Shown here piece after piece: positions 45,101 through 51,323 of a DNA stretch of 64,000 nt. Origin of the DNA: Nitrospirota bacterium (GTDB lineage: Bacteria; Nitrospirota; Thermodesulfovibrionia; Thermodesulfovibrionales; Dissulfurispiraceae). A program made the position numbers and the translations under genes. The stretch covers positions 95,493 to 159,492 of the forward strand of contig JAMCVZ010000068.1 of assembly GCA_023476565.1 (NCBI GenBank), given 5' to 3'. A model generated the notes under the pieces. The model worked only from the letters and a program-made list of their open reading frames with translations. It searched no databases and was not told the origin of the DNA. Within the stretch, counting starts at the first letter, position 1. Every line of letters begins with the position of its first letter.

Positions 45101-47064
45101 CCTATTCCTATAATCCGATGGTGATGTTTCAGCTCCACTATGCCGATGCCATGAAGTTTATTACCGCTCAGAAGATGTTTGAGGGTATGAAGGAAATGGG
45201 CTTGGTAAAGTTCGTGCGTGAGCGTGGAAAGGCCCCGGAGGGCTTTGTAAGGGCGAATGATCCCATGTTTCAGGTGTATTTCAAGCCTGAGGAAGGCGGT
45301 ATGTTTACCAAAACAGGGGAATGGTACATCGATGAGGGCGCGGGCAGACTGCTCAATAACTATCTGAGCCGGGATTTGATAAGGGAGGTAGGCGCGGGAA
45401 GGGGGCTGCTCTGGCTGAAAAACACGACGACGGCTATTGAGCTTTCACTATCGGCATTTCACGCCACGTTTGAGTCTCTGGAGTCCGTGGGATCTTCGAT
45501 AGGCCTGGGGCTGTCGAAACTGTGGAACAGGGGAGTTTTGCAGGGTGATCTCGGGGCGGCGGCGAGCGGGCTGAAGGATATTGCTTCATCGCTTTACTCT
45601 CCCCGGTATAATGCCAAGCTTGGCGGGGCTGCTATCAAATACATGACGCACGAGGAATTTGCCGGGACTCCCGAGGGGCGTTGGCTTGCGGAGAAGTTTC
45701 CGCAGGCAAAGCAGATGCTCGACGACCTTTTTACAGGGGGTGGAAAGCTGGCGATGCATCAGGATTACAGGATCAACACGATCAGGACGTTCAAGGAAAG
45801 CTTGAACGAGGGCAATTATATAGGGGCAACCATTAGGGCCTTGCCGGCGCTGAATGAGCTTCTTATGAAGCCGCTGTTCGAGGTGTATATCCCGCGGCTG
45901 AAGGTGGGGATGTTCCTCAGGGAGTATGCCAACGAGCTTGCACAGAGGGCACAGGCTATAGAGAGCGGCAAGATGACAAGGGCGGAGCTTGCAAGAAAAA
46001 CGTGGAATTTTGTCGAGGACAGACTTGGGGAGATGAATTTCGACAATCTGTTCTGGAATCGCACGTTTAAATCCTCCATGCAACTTATGTTCCGCTCGGT
46101 GACGTGGAAACTCGGCAATCTTAGGGCCACGGGCGGGGCGATCAAGGGACAGGCTGCGGAGTTTATGAATGCGATCAAGGAGGGCCGTGCTCCTGAGCTG
46201 CATAGCAATATGACGTGGCTTTTGGGTATGTCGGTGGTGACGGCCACGATGGGGACTATTGTGCAATACATGAACACAGGAAGGCCTCCGGAGAGTATCA
46301 AGGACCTGGTGTTCCCTCAGATCGATGAAAAGGACAAAGATGTGCGAATATCGCTGCCCACGTATTGGAAAGACCTTGTGCATCTGTATCATTCCCCTGG
46401 GGGATACCTGGCCTCATCTTTGGCCGGGTGGATAGGGAAGATGGTGGATATATACCGGAATAAGGATTTTTACAATGTCGAGGTGCGGCACCCGGATGAT
46501 CCGCTGCTGAAGCAAGGCGCTGATGTGGCAAAGCACATGGTGCCTCTGCCGTTTTCGGTACAGAGTGCGCAGAAGATGAAGGAAAAGAACGAGCCCCTTA
46601 CAAAGCAGGCGAGCGGACTCGTGGGTTTTACCAGGGCGCCCGGCTATATCGCGCAGTCAAAGGCTGAGGAAGCGGCGGGCGAGTTTATCAGGTCGCACAT
46701 TCCGGAGGGGGCAAGGACTCAGGAGCAGTTTGAGAGATCGCAGTTAAAGGCGGAGTTTAAAAAAAGATACCGCGACGGAGAGCCTGTCCTTAAGGAGGCG
46801 ATTGCAAAAGTGCGGGAAGGGAAGCTTACGCGGGCGGATGTGGATGATATCCGCCGGGCAAAGCACTTTACGCCCCTTCAGGAGATGGTGAAACGCCTGA
46901 CCGTGGAGGAGGCGCTTAAGGTGTGGGATGTGGCGGCTCCGGATGAGAAAAAGGAGCTGAAACGCGTGCTGCTGCAAAAGCGCGATGCGATCCTGAGAAT
47001 GCCGGGGCAGCAGCGGGAAGCGGTGTTGCCGAAGTTTAAGCAAGCGATCAGGGGAAATCTGTAA
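42151..47064 (+). CDS. Giant internal virion polyvalent protein
   Basis: The 1637-residue protein has at least four parts. Residues 1-55 contain a repeated W/F-Q-A-P motif (DTEFQAQPEDVKLRVAQGFF and DPDFRAQPMDVQDTVLSNFL). A low-complexity linker spans about 330-450. An inorganic-pyrophosphatase-like domain lies at about 465-590 (GHVDIQGLDISIENPKGSTR and KDKDHIDTFIGPNPEGGRVY). A BECR-type nuclease-like domain lies at about 635-745 (KYGLVHIEND, QIWEQPNGRLMLV, YYGVTTAF). The remaining 850 residues are helical with a possible membrane segment near 1355. This is the plan of phage polyvalent proteins injected with DNA. Confidence 0.7.
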   Translation: MKWDEVLGDTEFQAQPEDVKLRVAQGFFNEHIVSDPDFRAQPMDVQDTVLSNFLDTVRIGPKPAVPHYTGGNQPVQQPDNMGAGYFEQPAPSVQDIQKVKGTSTITSNDARMPLDSTPSMTAQDITRPFEAQTYEAAKGLNLGMESFTRRITDIGQSVGEKFGVPERSKLFNSIANTYKENAAYWEKRAKEVGPNVIDEIVGAAAGGAVPGVAEFALNVPYAAASGAAEAHKKGESEALGAIKEGSKRLLLGQIFEAAGILKQPYAAVASSGAFAAQTAAEGGSTEDIAKSAGVGLLYGAASPGGEVGPVEIRDSFGHNAKAKVAGDLNQEAFQQAAGELKKKGPTPAVSIKKEVIQNGSTEKAERQNANVRTENAGRQNAEGQEELLKSDAGIPTTGPSEGAAPEAAVNVENGDTAGNIAKNVDVITLPEKASIEKPIDMAAHEAATSPLNELPQPTEAQKEAGNYKKGHVDIQGLDISIENPKGSTRSGIDKNGDAWNTEMQSHYGYIKGTVGKDKDHIDTFIGPNPEGGRVYVVDQVDPATGKFDEHKIMIGYDSIARARQGYLENYQKDWQGIGSITPMSMGEFKTWLKEGDTKKPFNETKVPFSEKFSRTSAGAIDFGIIGEDVAQSINKPSAPIRLEQGDGKYGLVHIENDKLNRIKKAGYPDVAAFVEDVAKNYNQIWEQPNGRLMLVKRNGKAKLSIVELQQHEDGTYYGVTTAFIDTIDYPARGGRKLLWERGVHLLDRPEPSVPLASNVPLDAQENVRGASTATGQSNISSVSNLTPTGNAVKGQEGAVSIDLLTAGAKTFYEHDIKPKVKGALKGFEELVQRVTHALSPRTGVGKRGLDEIMRMKGERDKAEFILEKTTEHITKMFDKMSREDTIDFIDRIKRGEQQKTPELQAVASMMRRIDNELYNDIQKYKPSMPWKENHYRVLWKVVPGEEQGGGFNGLFRRPLQGSKGFMQKATLLDMSEGIDRGGVPYSYNPMVMFQLHYADAMKFITAQKMFEGMKEMGLVKFVRERGKAPEGFVRANDPMFQVYFKPEEGGMFTKTGEWYIDEGAGRLLNNYLSRDLIREVGAGRGLLWLKNTTTAIELSLSAFHATFESLESVGSSIGLGLSKLWNRGVLQGDLGAAASGLKDIASSLYSPRYNAKLGGAAIKYMTHEEFAGTPEGRWLAEKFPQAKQMLDDLFTGGGKLAMHQDYRINTIRTFKESLNEGNYIGATIRALPALNELLMKPLFEVYIPRLKVGMFLREYANELAQRAQAIESGKMTRAELARKTWNFVEDRLGEMNFDNLFWNRTFKSSMQLMFRSVTWKLGNLRATGGAIKGQAAEFMNAIKEGRAPELHSNMTWLLGMSVVTATMGTIVQYMNTGRPPESIKDLVFPQIDEKDKDVRISLPTYWKDLVHLYHSPGGYLASSLAGWIGKMVDIYRNKDFYNVEVRHPDDPLLKQGADVAKHMVPLPFSVQSAQKMKEKNEPLTKQASGLVGFTRAPGYIAQSKAEEAAGEFIRSHIPEGARTQEQFERSQLKAEFKKRYRDGEPVLKEAIAKVREGKLTRADVDDIRRAKHFTPLQEMVKRLTVEEALKVWDVAAPDEKKELKRVLLQKRDAILRMPGQQREAVLPKFKQAIRGNL
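43223..43315 (+). CDS. Hidden 30-residue Lys/Met/Pro/Gly-rich protein in another frame
   Basis: Inside the giant virion gene, in frame +1 relative to it, AAGGAGGTGAT (43207-43217) is an exact complement of the 16S rRNA tail, nine bases from an ATG. The 30 codons give MAAPKKQSGKMPMSGQKMPG, then GKMPKGKKNC and TAA. The product is strongly basic and built on GKMP-like repeats. In the host frame this stretch is a low-complexity linker. Small Met/Pro/Lys-rich proteins occur among phage late genes, but the function is unknown. Confidence 0.6.
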   Translation: MAAPKKQSGKMPMSGQKMPGGKMPKGKKNC

Positions 47065-47229
47065 ATGAAATTATCCTTGAGGCAGGCGGTATTGACGTTG
47101 AGGCAGATCGACGAGCTGCATGGTAAGCAGAGCGGTACTGCAAGGCAGTCTTTTAACCGGCATCGTGATCAGATGGTTATTGGAGAAGACTTCTTTCTCG
47201 TGCTATACGACAATATGGTTGACCAATAA
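47065..47229 (+). pseudogene. Truncated ORF6N-domain gene
   Basis: Immediately after the stop of the giant gene, 54 codons read LRQAVLTLRQIDELHGKQSG, then TARQSFNRHRDQMVIGEDFF and a short unrelated end. This is the first half of the ORF6N domain found complete at 17666 and 49908. The rest is missing, so it is probably a decayed copy left by recombination between such genes. Confidence 0.65.
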
Positions 47230-47319
47230 ACTGAACCGTAATGGTCAACAGTTGTACGGTGAAAGGACAATGTCGATCGGGGACAACTGAATACACCAGG
47301 GCAGGATGAAGGACATGCC

Positions 47320-47348
47320 TTGACTTTTTGTTCGCTCTTTAATACAAT
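47320..47348 (+). promoter_or_regulatory. Promoter of the lysis cassette
   Basis: TTGACT (47320-47325) and TACAAT (47343-47348) are 17 bases apart. The pair lies 43 bases before the lysozyme start, in a gap without other features. Sigma-70 would recognise this directly. Confidence 0.65.
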
Positions 47349-47390
47349 TCAATGGCTTGTCTTATACAACCAAAAATTAAAGGGGGCTGC

Positions 47391-47882
47391 ATGAGAGAAT
47401 CGATTGTCGATATGCTGAAGCGTCATGAGGGGCTCAGGCTGAAACCGTACCTCTGCCCTGCAGGTAAGCTCACGATAGGAGTGGGCCGTAATATCGAGGA
47501 CCGGGGTTTTGATGCCGAGGAGAAGGAAAAGCTTTTCGGCAATGCAAATATCAAGCCGAAGGATTATATCGAGAGACTCGACAGGGATGGCATTACTGAA
47601 GACCAGGCGATGTATCTGCTCAGAAACGATATCTCTCAGTGCATGACCAAGCTCAGGGCAACGGTGCAGTATTTCGACAAGCTCTCAGAGGCCCGGCAGG
47701 ATGTGTTGATCAATCTCTGCTTTAACATGGGGCTGGCAGGGCTGATGGACTTCAGGAAGATGTTTGCTGCCATGAAGGACGGTAAATACGAAGAGGCGTC
47801 TGATGAGATGATCAGGAGCCGATGGGCGCAACAGGTAGGAGTAAGGGCATCAGAACTTTCCGGGATGATGAGGAAGGGCTGA
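47391..47882 (+). CDS. Endolysin, phage lysozyme family (GH24)
   Basis: I use ATG 47391 after AAGGGGG. The 163-residue protein has MLKRHEGLRLKPYLCPAGKL-TIGVGRN, with the catalytic Glu in HEGLR and the T4-type Gly-rich turn. QDVLINLCFNMGLAGLMDF and RSRWAQQVGVRASELSGMM follow, as in T4-type lysozymes. It cleaves peptidoglycan glycosidic bonds at the end of infection. There is no signal peptide, so it depends on a holin, and candidate holins follow. Confidence 0.92.
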   Translation: MRESIVDMLKRHEGLRLKPYLCPAGKLTIGVGRNIEDRGFDAEEKEKLFGNANIKPKDYIERLDRDGITEDQAMYLLRNDISQCMTKLRATVQYFDKLSEARQDVLINLCFNMGLAGLMDFRKMFAAMKDGKYEEASDEMIRSRWAQQVGVRASELSGMMRKG

Positions 47883-48082
47883 TGGTAGAAAGAGCTGCCA
47901 ATGGAGAGTCTCTGCCAGTAACCCGGAGGGAATGCGAGATTGAGCATAAGCATGTCAACGAAAACCATGCTGCTATATGGAAAAAACTCAATGCTATTGA
48001 CACAAGGATATGGATTTTACTCGTCGGAGTATTCGGCAACCTATTAGGGTTGTTTTATTTTTTTGCGACATATCACAAATAG
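47882..48082 (+). CDS. Small tail-anchored protein, holin-like or XhlA-like
   Basis: The start at 47882 overlaps the lysozyme stop. The 66-residue protein has a polar helix (CEIEHKHVNENHAAIWKKLN) and one C-terminal membrane segment (IWILLVGVFGNLLGLFYFFA). That layout resembles hemolysin XhlA-type proteins associated with phage lysis. It probably helps holin function. Confidence 0.65.
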   Translation: MVERAANGESLPVTRRECEIEHKHVNENHAAIWKKLNAIDTRIWILLVGVFGNLLGLFYFFATYHK

Positions 48083-48094
48083 GAGGTGAATAAC

Positions 48095-48268
48095 GTGAAG
48101 AACTGGAAGACTACTTTGGTAGGTGCAGCAACGGCGATTGTGTATGGCATAATTGCCTATGTTCAGAATGGGGGCAGCGTATCAGTGAGAGACCTGTTCC
48201 TCTGTGCCGGTACGGCATTGCTCGGCTTTTTTGCAAAGGATCACAGCGTGTCCGGAACGGGGGCGTAA
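48095..48268 (+). CDS. Small membrane protein, candidate holin
   Basis: I start at GTG 48095, which has AGGAGGTG at a good distance. The 57 residues have two hydrophobic stretches (TTLVGAATAIVYGIIAYV and LFLCAGTALLGFFA). This is like small phage holins or the holin-associated proteins that begin NWKTTLVGAATA. It lies in the lysis cassette after lysozyme. Confidence 0.65.
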   Translation: MKNWKTTLVGAATAIVYGIIAYVQNGGSVSVRDLFLCAGTALLGFFAKDHSVSGTGA

Positions 48269-48286
48269 TCAAGGGAGGCATAGAGC

Positions 48287-48664
48287 ATGAAAAGTGTAAT
48301 AGGTAAAATCTTTGCAAGCATCGTGAGCCTGACTGTCCTGGCGCTTACGGCTTGCACAGGGGCGCAGATGGTGAAGACGGCTGAAGTGAGCAAGTCAACA
48401 GGGGAGTCTATCCTGTACGAGGCTCGGATGCTGCAGAACAAGGGTGTGATTACGGATGGGCAGTTCAACAATATCCGTGATATGTACGATCTGTGGCAAC
48501 CGGCGGAGAAGCTCGCTATTGAGGCGAGGATTGCATATCTCAGAGTGAAGACGGCGGATAATAAGCAGAAGATGTATCTGTCCATAGAGGCGTCCGAGAG
48601 GCTCTTTATGGGACTCCTGAGAGTGGCAGAATCATACGGTATTAATGTCGGGGGTGGACAATGA
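48287..48664 (+). CDS. Lipoprotein of the lysis cassette
   Basis: The 125-residue protein has a signal peptide with the lipobox LTACTG (Cys at about residue 23) and a helical mature part (STGESILYEARMLQNKGVIT, then KLAIEARIAYLRVK). Position after holin-type genes suggests an outer-membrane spanin or a modified Rz1, but it is longer than Rz1. It overlaps the next gene by four bases. Confidence 0.65.
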   Translation: MKSVIGKIFASIVSLTVLALTACTGAQMVKTAEVSKSTGESILYEARMLQNKGVITDGQFNNIRDMYDLWQPAEKLAIEARIAYLRVKTADNKQKMYLSIEASERLFMGLLRVAESYGINVGGGQ

Positions 48665-48996
48665 GCGTAGTCGGAGTTGTGGGCGTAATTAAAACGGCTG
48701 AGGAGGCCCTGGCATTGATTACCGCAGGTATCGATATTGTGCGGAAAGCAACGGAAGTGTTGCAGACGGGCGATCCGGTGAGCATTGAAGAGGAACTGGC
48801 GAGGTTGTATAAGGCGATCCCGAGGCCCTCTGGTGAGGTTGTCGCTGCAGCAGACAAGGCAAGCGGGAAACCGCCTTTATGTGCCTCGTGTGTGCAGCAT
48901 AAGGCAGATAAAGACTGTGAACGGCATCCGCATGCTGAGGACAGGGGCATGATTTATAGCTGTCCGTACTACGCCGGGGCTTTCAAAAAAGAGTAG
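48661..48996 (+). CDS. Hypothetical late phage protein
   Basis: Unrecognised 111-residue protein. An amphipathic N-terminal helix (VVGVIKTAEEALALITAGID) is followed by a cysteine/histidine-rich tail (CASCVQHKADKDCERHPHAE, then CPYYAG) that could bind zinc. It is the last gene of the lysis operon before a strong terminator. Confidence 0.55.
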   Translation: MSVVGVVGVIKTAEEALALITAGIDIVRKATEVLQTGDPVSIEEELARLYKAIPRPSGEVVAAADKASGKPPLCASCVQHKADKDCERHPHAEDRGMIYSCPYYAGAFKKE

Positions 48997-49013
48997 CAAA
49001 CAAGGAGTATGAA

Positions 49014-49038
49014 GGGGCCTTGATCGGCCCCTTTTTTT
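49014..49038 (+). terminator. Late operon terminator
   Basis: GGGGCC-TTGATC-GGCCCC followed by seven T, just after the last lysis-region gene. It is a textbook intrinsic terminator in the rightward direction. Confidence 0.85.
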
Positions 49039-49162
49039 AGCGTCATATCCACGCACGTCAGAAATGACGAGGGGCAAAAGATTGAAAACGATGGAGGCGA
49101 TTGGTAGCAGTTCGTACACTTGAGGTCATGGAGAGCAGGGGGCCGTTCCCCTGCGATTCTAT

Positions 49163-49190
49163 GGAGCGAGTAGTTATCGCTCCTCTTTAT
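49163..49190 (+). other. Second hairpin pair in the right end region
   Basis: GGAGCGA and TCGCTCC form a 7-bp stem followed by TCTTTATAAATTTTT. Another stem, GCAGGGG-GCCGTT-CCCCTGC, lies just upstream at about 49134. They precede a small ORF and may be terminators or RNA elements. Confidence 0.4.
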
Positions 49191-49213
49191 AAATTTTTAC
49201 TTGGAGGTTCAAT

Positions 49214-49390
49214 ATGGACATGGAATTAAGATGGTTTAAATCGGTAGATGATTGCGACTACAAATTGCAGTATCGTCTTTTGTTTAATCCTAATTTGCCA
49301 GATTCGCTGGAAAATAAGGGAACAGACTGGAGAGATGTACTGTATGTTTTAGAAGGCGCTGAAGGGCTGCAATTCCCTGGGGAAGTTTAA
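49214..49390 (+). CDS. Small 58-residue hypothetical protein
   Basis: The ATG is preceded by TTGGAGG at good spacing. The product reads MDMELRWFKSVDDCDYKLQY, then RLLFNPNLPDSLEN and a short acidic end. It is not recognised but has ordinary amino acid composition for a soluble protein. It stands alone between two hairpin regions. Confidence 0.5.
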   Translation: MDMELRWFKSVDDCDYKLQYRLLFNPNLPDSLENKGTDWRDVLYVLEGAEGLQFPGEV

Positions 49391-49809
49391 GACATTGGAA
49401 CTGGTATAGGGATAACGCGGCAGTTGAGCCGTGGCCGGAGGCCATCGACGCATAACCATGTTTGCTACCACAAGGCAGTGCTCGCCTTCATCGAAAGAGA
49501 GATCGAAGCCGAATCAAATCAGAAGCCAAAGAAGTCAGCATCGAAGAGGAGACCGGAAAGAAGTATTGCCCCATCCTCTTCCATGATGTCGATGTGACCA
49601 GGAGGGATCGCTAGAAATATCGAGCCTCGATGCGCGTCATTTGTGGCGATGTGATCAGGAACCCATCGCTTACCGCTATCTTTTGCGATGTTGCCGGAAA
49701 CCACGCCGAAAGCGGCGATGTCGGCCGACATCGTTAAAAATAGGCGGGGCGGGATCGCGATTTTTTGGGTGTATATGGGTTGTAATATTATTAGCAGAAA
49801 AGGGGGAAA
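49391..49809. other. Degenerate stretch before the phage tRNA
   Basis: About 420 bases with no supported gene. Broken frames such as NWYRDNAAVEPWPEAIDA followed by TAA (around 49399-49455), and a charged frame ending near 49590, suggest decayed coding sequence. Nothing regulatory was identified. Confidence 0.35.
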
Positions 49810-49882
49810 AGCCACCTGCCGGAATCGAACCGGCGACCTCGCGATTACGAATCGTGTGCTCTACCAGCTGAGCTAAGGTGGC
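49810..49882 (-). tRNA. tRNA-Thr(CGU), phage-borne intact copy
   Basis: Read on the minus strand, GCCACCT pairs with AGGTGGC, the D arm is GCTC-AGCTGGTA-GAGC, the anticodon loop is TTCGTAA (anticodon CGU), and the T arm is GCCGG-TTCGATT-CCGGC. It is identical to the rebuilt host tRNA except at positions 27-29 and 41-43. The stem there is C27-G43, A28xC42, C29-G41 instead of A-U, U-G, U-A. CCA is not encoded. A TATAAT box lies just upstream, also shared with the host gene's leader. It reads codon ACG. Confidence 0.92.
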
Positions 49883-49907
49883 GTGAAGATTATTATAGCA
49901 TTTTATA

Positions 49908-50666
49908 TTACCTGCGTTGAAGCAGGGTGATCGTTGTGCCGTATCCGTCGTGTTTCACTTCAATGATGCCGCTCCTGCGCATCCATTCGAGGATTTCCCA
50001 TACGCTCTTTTTGTTCGGCACTTTCTCAATCCCTCTGTGCCGGTAGGCAATGCCTTCGGCAAGCTGCCTGAGTGACGTTACAAGCGATGCACCCCGGGCT
50101 GTCCGCCGCCTGATGTAGGTGTAGAGGCGATGATAGAGGGGAGGCATGTCCCATATAAGCGCTTCGGCACTGAGGGATTTTAACGGAAGCCCGGAGGAAG
50201 TCGCCGCCGCATTGCCCTGGGCGCTTAGCCGGGCCTCAAGCAGGCTGATATAGAGGTCTTTGGGGATCGTCACGCGCTCCTCTGCATCGCCCGATATGGT
50301 GTGGACGGCCGCTTTTGCCTTGAAATAGGTGTTGACCAAGAGCCGCTGTATCTGCCATGAGCGGTCGTCAGTGAAGGGCTTGGTCACCATAAGGTAGCCG
50401 GTTTCGGTGAGAAGGTAGAGTTTGCCTTTCCTGCCACCTTTTTGAAAGGACGTTTGGCGTACTTTCAAAGTCTTCCATTCCTCATAGGGCACGGCGAAAA
50501 AATCCACTCCTACTATGAGTTTGCTCATATGGCTATATAGAGTGCGCTTAGCGGTCCCCTCGGGACGCTCATGTAGTTCGTCTATCTGCCGAAGGGTAAT
50601 GACCGTCTCTCCTCGGTACTCAATACGCTCTACCTCTTTGTCGATGATTTTTACCAGTGCGTTCAT
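49908..50666 (-). CDS. ORF6N-domain regulator with initiator-like C-terminus
   Basis: The 252-residue protein combines an ORF6N domain (residues 1-115: VITLRQIDELHERPEGTAKR, then GVDFFAVPYEEW and YLMVTKPFTDDRSWQIQRLL) with a C-terminal winged-helix domain (WDMPPLYHRLYTYIRRRTAR and VPNKKSVWEILEWMRRSGII). The first half is close to the regulator at 17666, and the second to the initiator at 22947. It is therefore a domain-swapped product of phage genes. It overlaps the upstream small gene by four bases and reads leftward into the replacement tRNA. Confidence 0.8.
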   Translation of the reverse strand: MNALVKIIDKEVERIEYRGETVITLRQIDELHERPEGTAKRTLYSHMSKLIVGVDFFAVPYEEWKTLKVRQTSFQKGGRKGKLYLLTETGYLMVTKPFTDDRSWQIQRLLVNTYFKAKAAVHTISGDAEERVTIPKDLYISLLEARLSAQGNAAATSSGLPLKSLSAEALIWDMPPLYHRLYTYIRRRTARGASLVTSLRQLAEGIAYRHRGIEKVPNKKSVWEILEWMRRSGIIEVKHDGYGTTITLLQRR

Positions 50667-50878
50667 TTGTCCCCCTTTTTCAGAAAGGCCTCGGGATGAA
50701 AGGCGAGGATGTAAGCGAGTTCAATGAGAAGCGTCTGAAATTCCCCTTGAAAATGCTTTTTGGTAAGCCTGACGGCCTTCCTGAAGCGGAGAGTCCTTTC
50801 CTTGTGAGAGAGTTTTACGACGGATGGCGCTGCGCTTTGACATAAGGCATAGACGTGCAACTTCCGTGTGGTGACCAT
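50663..50878 (-). CDS. Small hypothetical protein upstream of the ORF6N gene
   Basis: The 71-residue product is basic and helical (VVKLSHKERTLRFRKAVRLT, then FQTLLIELAYILAFHPEAFL) and unrecognised. A TTGGAGG lies before its ATG. That same ribosome-site region is complementary to a loop in the structured leader just upstream. It overlaps the ORF6N start (ATGA) and so forms an operon with it. Confidence 0.55.
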   Translation of the reverse strand: MVTTRKLHVYALCQSAAPSVVKLSHKERTLRFRKAVRLTKKHFQGEFQTLLIELAYILAFHPEAFLKKGDK

Positions 50879-50886
50879 GGGGAGAC

Positions 50887-50985
50887 CTCCAAGTGTTTGG
50901 ATGACACTTTTAAAAAAAGTGCCTGAGACTATCCACGGTCACTTGGAGCCGCTGCCGCCCTCACGGGTAGGCACATCTCAGGCAC
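50887..50985 (-). promoter_or_regulatory. Structured leader with a sequence complementary to the ribosome site
   Basis: On the minus strand GTGCCTGAGA (50976-50985) pairs perfectly with TCTCAGGCAC (50919-50928), and seven T follow, like a terminator enclosing a 47-nt loop. Within the loop CTCCAAGTG (50940-50948) is an exact complement of CACTTGGAG (50888-50896), the ribosome site of the 71-codon gene. Alternative pairing could switch between termination and translation. It might also be a free small RNA acting on that leader. Confidence 0.55.
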
Positions 50986-51020
50986 ACCTTGAATGCCTGT
51001 AATGAAACCTTCCTCATGAA

Positions 51021-51078
51021 AACGCCAAGTGACTTTGGATTTCGGATGGCTCCAAAATACCAAAAGTCACAGGGCGTT
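51021..51078 (-). other. Long interrupted hairpin in the leader region
   Basis: AACGCC and GGCGTT form the outer stem, and GTGACTTT with AAAGTCAC (plus GG-CC) form the inner stem around about 21 bases. It lies upstream of the structured leader. It may be part of the same RNA or a protein-binding site near the right phage end. Confidence 0.4.
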
Positions 51079-51138
51079 GTCAAGGGGATGAATTATTCGT
51101 ACATATCTAATCTACTTTTTAATATCTATTTTTAAAAA

Positions 51139-51159
51139 CAGTCACCTGAGCAGTCACCT
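51139..51159. repeat. Direct repeats, candidate integrase arm sites near attR
   Basis: CAGTCACCT occurs at 51139-51147 and 51151-51159, about 57 bases from the attR core. Tandem short repeats next to a core are typical for integrase arm or excisionase binding. They differ from the repeats near attL, as is common for P and P' arms. Confidence 0.4.
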
Positions 51160-51215
51160 TATTTCTAATTATCAAATTTGTCTTTTATTTTCAACAACTT
51201 ACTCAAATACTCATT

Positions 51216-51257
51216 CTGATTACGAATCAATTGCTCTACCAGCTGAGCTAAGGTGGC
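51216..51257 (-). pseudogene. 5' half of the disrupted host tRNA-Thr, with attR core
   Basis: The core CTGATTACGAATCA (51216-51229) is followed by the rest of the 5' half: anticodon stem, D arm and acceptor strand GCCACCT on the minus strand, with a TATAAT box upstream (about 51268). No T arm follows the core on the phage side. The host gene therefore cannot make a tRNA from either end. Confidence 0.88.
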
Positions 51258-51323
51258 ATTGGATTATTATTATAACATTCTTTTGAAGCGGTTACATAGA
51301 CGGCTGCACTTTTTTGACCTGAC

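Larger units (their letters stand above)
13821..51229. mobile_element. Integrated podovirus-like prophage, about 37.4 kb
   Basis: The element is bounded by the 14-bp core repeats that split a host tRNA-Thr gene. It carries integrase next to attL, leftward lysogeny genes, rightward early, replication, packaging, head, tail and lysis genes, and a replacement tRNA-Thr near attR. The head genes (N4-gp56-like capsid, large portal, scaffold), a hub protein and large internal virion proteins without tape-measure or sheath genes point to a short-tailed phage. Essential modules look intact. Insertions seen are an intein in TerL, an HNH endonuclease in a DUF5131 gene and a truncated ORF6N gene. Confidence 0.9.

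Noticed and set aside
49811..51257. Two prophages in tandem, with the intact tRNA at 49.8 kb as a shared att site
   Set aside because: The core and its flanks at 49.8 kb differ from attL and attR at all six outer stem bases, while attL and attR share 14 exact bases. A true middle att site should carry the same core.
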